Part shown: positions 61,318-64,000 of the stretch, in pieces | How the letters are laid out: the number at the start of each line of letters is the position of its first letter | Position numbering within the stretch: position 1 is the stretch's first letter | Source: Bog-532 sp965277615 | GTDB lineage: Bacteria > Actinomycetota > Actinomycetes > Streptosporangiales > Streptosporangiaceae | Direction: 5' to 3' | Assembly: GCA_965277615.1 (NCBI GenBank) | Contig: CBDIDG010000005.1 | Coordinates: forward strand, 558,001 to 622,000 | Length of the DNA stretch: 64,000 nt | Notes under the pieces: model-generated | Told to the model about the DNA's origin: nothing | Database searches by the model: none | What the model saw: only the letters and a program-made list of their open reading frames with translations | Made by a program: the position numbers and the translations under genes

Positions 61318-64000
61318 ATGACCTCGGCCTGGCGGCGTTTGTGCGGGCTGGAGACGTACCAGATCACGGAGATTCCGCGGCGGGACGAGGGCGAGAACGG
61401 GCCCGCAGGCGAACGGGATCCGGGCCGGGCGCAGCGGACGGCGGCGCTGGTGGCGGCCTACCACGCCGGAGGAAGCGTGGCCTTCGGCTGGCTGCGTGAG
61501 CGGGCGGGCGACGCCGTGCGGGTCTTGGCCGCGGGGCCGGTGTTGGCCGGGAGCGTGTCCGGATCGGACGTGGTGCTGGCGCTGCCGGGCGGGGGCCGGG
61601 GCCGGGTGCTGGGGCACGGTGCGGCGGCCGGGGCGATGGCCGGGCTGGCCTGCTGGCGGGCGATCGGCGGGATCAGCGACGGCTTAGTGGTGTCCGCCGC
61701 CGGCGCAGGCGGCAGCGGCGGCGGGGACCGAGATCAGGCCGCGCCCTCGCTGGAGGAATGCCTGCTGCCGGCCTGGGGTGGGCCGTTCGGCTGGATGGTG
61801 GTGGCCGAACCGGTGATGGCCGGTGAACTGCAGGGGCTGGCCGACGACGAGGCCCGGCGGGAACGGCTGGCCGCCAAGCTGGCCGACCGGTTCCCCGAGC
61901 AGGACGTGCAGGCGCGGCGGCACCGGGACCGGCACGCCGAACTGCGTCAGGGGCGGTCCACCGGGATGTGGCGGGTGCACCTGCTGGCCGGGGGCACCGA
62001 CCCGGCCGCGGCGGCGCGGATCGCCGGGCTGGTGTGTGCCTCGGCCGACCTGCAGGGACTGCCGTACTCGCTGACCCCCGCCGGGCCCGCGGCGGGCGAT
62101 TTCCGCGCGCTGCTGGACGCGGCACCGGCCGGTGGCCCGGCGGAACCGGCCGGTGACCTGGCTGATCTGTACGGGGAGGTGGAGCCGCGGTCACCGTTTC
62201 ACGCCAGCACCGGGCTGCTGGCGGCGCTGGCCCGGACCCCGGAGCGGGAGATACCTGGCCTCCGGCTCACGCTGCGGCCGGATTTCGACGTCACCCAGGA
62301 AGCGGCCGGCGGAGGGCCAGCCGATGGGGGCGCCAGCATCCAGCTGGGTCAGGTGCTGGACCGGCAGCGGATGGCTGCCGGGTCACTCCGGGTCCCGCTG
62401 GACTCGCTGAACCGGCACGTGTTCGTGTGCGGGGCGACCGGGGGCGGCAAGTCGCAGACCGTGCGCGGCCTGCTGGAGGCGGCCAGCCGGGCCGGGGTGC
62501 CGTGGCTGGTGGTGGAGCCGGCCAAGGCCGAGTACCGGCTGATGGCGGCGCGGCTGGCCGGATCGGGGGCAGAGGTGGTGCGGATCCGGCCGGGCGAGGC
62601 GGACGCGGTGGCGGCCGGGCTGAACCCGCTGGAGCCGGCCGCCGACGGCCACGGGCGGCGGTTCCCGCTGCAGACCCACGCCGATCTGGTCCGGGCGCTG
62701 TTCCTGGCCGCGTTCCAGTCCGAGGAGCCGTTCCCCCAGGTGCTCAGCGCCGCGCTGACCAGGGTGTACGAAGACGCGGGATGGGACCTGGCCCTGGGCG
62801 AGCCGCTCACGCCGAGCCTGACCCCCGCCTATCCCCGGCTGGCTGACCTGCAGCGGACGGCCGAGCAGGTGGTGCAGGGCATCGGCTACGGCCCGGAGAT
62901 GAGCGCCGACGTGCTCGGTTTCATCAAGGTGCGGCTGGCCAGCCTGCGGCTGGGCACCACGGGACGGTTCCTGGACGGCGGCCACCCGATCGACTTCGGC
63001 CGACTGCTGCGCCGGAACGTGGTGCTGGAGATCGAGGACGTCGGCGACGACCGGGACAAGGCCTTCCTGATGGGCACGGTGCTGCTGCGGCTGGTGGAAC
63101 ACCTGAGGCTGACCGGGCTCGCGGGGCACGGCCTGCGGCACCTGACCGTGTTCGAGGAGGCGCACCGGCTGCTCCGGCGGCCGGAGGCGGCGGGCGGCGC
63201 GGCCGCGCACGCGGTCGAGCTGTTCGCCGGGCTGCTGGCCGAGGTCCGCGCCTACGGCGAGGGCATCGTCATCGCCGAGCAGATTCCGGCCCGGCTCATA
63301 CAGGACGTCACCAAGAACACGGCGATCAAGATCGTGCACCGGCTGCCTGCCGCCGACGATCGCGAGGCGGTGGGCGCGACCATGAACCTCAGCCCGGCCC
63401 AGTCCCGGTACCTGGTCACGCTGCGGCCCGGGGAGGCGGCCGTGGCCGCGGACGGGATGGACCATCCGCTCCTGGTCCAGATGCCGGACGGCACGGCCCG
63501 CGAAGCCAGGGCCCGCCCGCGGCATCAGGCCAGCCCGGCCACGGTGGCCACGGTCCGCAGTGCCACCTGCGGCGCCGAGTGCGTGGCCAGCCCGTGCACG
63601 CTGCGCGACATGCGGGCGGCGCAGCGCGCGGCCGAGCACCATCCCGGGATCACCCTGTGGGCCGAGCTCTCCGTGCTGGCCCACCTGACCGGGTGGCCGA
63701 TGCCGATCCCGCGGGCCAGCCTGCTCGGCCTGCTGCGGGAGCTGCCGTCCCGGCTACGGGACTGTGCCCTGTCGCACGCCGTGGACGCGGCCGTCTCGTC
63801 CCGGACCCCGCTGATCCGGGCCCGGGTCAGCGGACCCGCCCTGGCGTCCCACGTGGGCACGGCGATGCGGGCCCGGGTGACTCAGGGGATGTGGATGTGC
63901 CCGGAGCAGGAGCCCAGGTGGCTGGCCCCCGCGCCCCGCCGGGCGGCCGGCCAGGCCGACACGATGCCGGGGTGGGAGGAGCAGAGCCCGCCGGACGCCG
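61318..64000 (+). CDS. HerA/FtsK-like ATP-binding protein, partial (runs off right edge)
   Basis: At least 894 residues, open to the end of the window. Residues 1 to about 350 are an unassigned domain. The P-loop ATPase core starts with VPLDSLNRHVFVCGATGGGKSQTVRGLLEA (Walker A GATGGGKSQT near 373-382) and has Walker B LTVFEEAHRLLR near 609, with the HerA/VirB4-like AEVRAYGEGIVIAEQIPARLIQDVTKNT motif. A cysteine cluster CGAECVASPC near 750 precedes a helical C-terminal region. ATG 61318 starts two bases after the partner stop. It could translocate DNA or protein, or serve a defence complex. Confidence 0.8.
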   Translation, partial: MTSAWRRLCGLETYQITEIPRRDEGENGPAGERDPGRAQRTAALVAAYHAGGSVAFGWLRERAGDAVRVLAAGPVLAGSVSGSDVVLALPGGGRGRVLGHGAAAGAMAGLACWRAIGGISDGLVVSAAGAGGSGGGDRDQAAPSLEECLLPAWGGPFGWMVVAEPVMAGELQGLADDEARRERLAAKLADRFPEQDVQARRHRDRHAELRQGRSTGMWRVHLLAGGTDPAAAARIAGLVCASADLQGLPYSLTPAGPAAGDFRALLDAAPAGGPAEPAGDLADLYGEVEPRSPFHASTGLLAALARTPEREIPGLRLTLRPDFDVTQEAAGGGPADGGASIQLGQVLDRQRMAAGSLRVPLDSLNRHVFVCGATGGGKSQTVRGLLEAASRAGVPWLVVEPAKAEYRLMAARLAGSGAEVVRIRPGEADAVAAGLNPLEPAADGHGRRFPLQTHADLVRALFLAAFQSEEPFPQVLSAALTRVYEDAGWDLALGEPLTPSLTPAYPRLADLQRTAEQVVQGIGYGPEMSADVLGFIKVRLASLRLGTTGRFLDGGHPIDFGRLLRRNVVLEIEDVGDDRDKAFLMGTVLLRLVEHLRLTGLAGHGLRHLTVFEEAHRLLRRPEAAGGAAAHAVELFAGLLAEVRAYGEGIVIAEQIPARLIQDVTKNTAIKIVHRLPAADDREAVGATMNLSPAQSRYLVTLRPGEAAVAADGMDHPLLVQMPDGTAREARARPRHQASPATVATVRSATCGAECVASPCTLRDMRAAQRAAEHHPGITLWAELSVLAHLTGWPMPIPRASLLGLLRELPSRLRDCALSHAVDAAVSSRTPLIRARVSGPALASHVGTAMRARVTQGMWMCPEQEPRWLAPAPRRAAGQADTMPGWEEQSPPDA

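Noticed and set aside
62383..63684. 433-residue minus-strand frame opposite the HerA-like gene
   Set aside because: It is antisense to Walker A and Walker B coding sequence and has no recognisable domain.

Overview
The window is high-GC, densely packed actinobacterial chromosome. It carries the conserved cell-shape and kinase cluster fhaA-fhaB-pstP-rodA-pbpA-pknA-pknB followed by a class E sortase, crgA, a rhomboid protease and a cyclophilin. It also carries a Bpa-type proteasome activator, a DinB/mycothiol-type family protein, polyprenol-mannose-dependent GT-C glycosyltransferases and an imuA'-imuB-dnaE2 mutasome. Together these point to a filamentous or Streptosporangiales-like actinomycete; the species cannot be named from the sequence alone. 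Three tRNA genes were read: Ser-GCT, Ser-TGA and Leu-CAG. Layout, left part (1-21 kb): an N-terminal gene fragment, tRNA-Ser(GCT), an acyl-CoA ligase, a Tat-like cysteine-rich protein with a MauE-like membrane partner, and an AAA+ ATPase. A minus-strand block follows: lipoprotein, membrane protein, ECF sigma factor, zinc-binding anti-sigma factor and CtaG-like protein. Then come an emfourin-like protein, a VOC protein, PPK2, a SulP transporter, tRNA-Ser(TGA) with an integrase relic beside it, a large membrane protein, a PNPOx-fold protein, a MinD/ParA-like ATPase with a disordered N-terminus, a quinone oxidoreductase and Bpa. Middle (21-43 kb): pheA; an overlapping glycosyltransferase operon (GT2, MptB-like GT-C, GT87, DUF4446); a cluster of an RsbW-like kinase, an arginine-deiminase homologue with a changed active site and an RsbV-like antagonist; an ABC ATPase; a beta-propeller/SCO1/deacetylase group of exported proteins; a PAS-GAF histidine kinase with an FAD-oxidase relic in front of it; a universal stress protein; and the mutasome operon with a perfect palindromic LexA box. 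A repeat-rich gap of about 600 bp follows. Right part (43-64 kb): the division and peptidoglycan cluster, in which the two FHA proteins, the phosphatase and the kinases form one translationally coupled regulatory unit with RodA and PbpA. After it lie an Ala-rich membrane-anchored protein, a GntR regulator with a small divergent gene, a second MptB-like GT-C enzyme, and a three-gene operon that runs off the right edge. That last operon encodes a RelA/SpoT-fold (ToxSAS-like) protein, an 84-residue partner and a HerA/FtsK-like ATPase; it is the best candidate here for an undescribed conflict or toxin system. Other notable items are a 48-bp palindrome present twice about 15 kb apart in opposite orientation, several in-frame or intergenic tandem repeats, isolated AT-rich islands, and gene relics.
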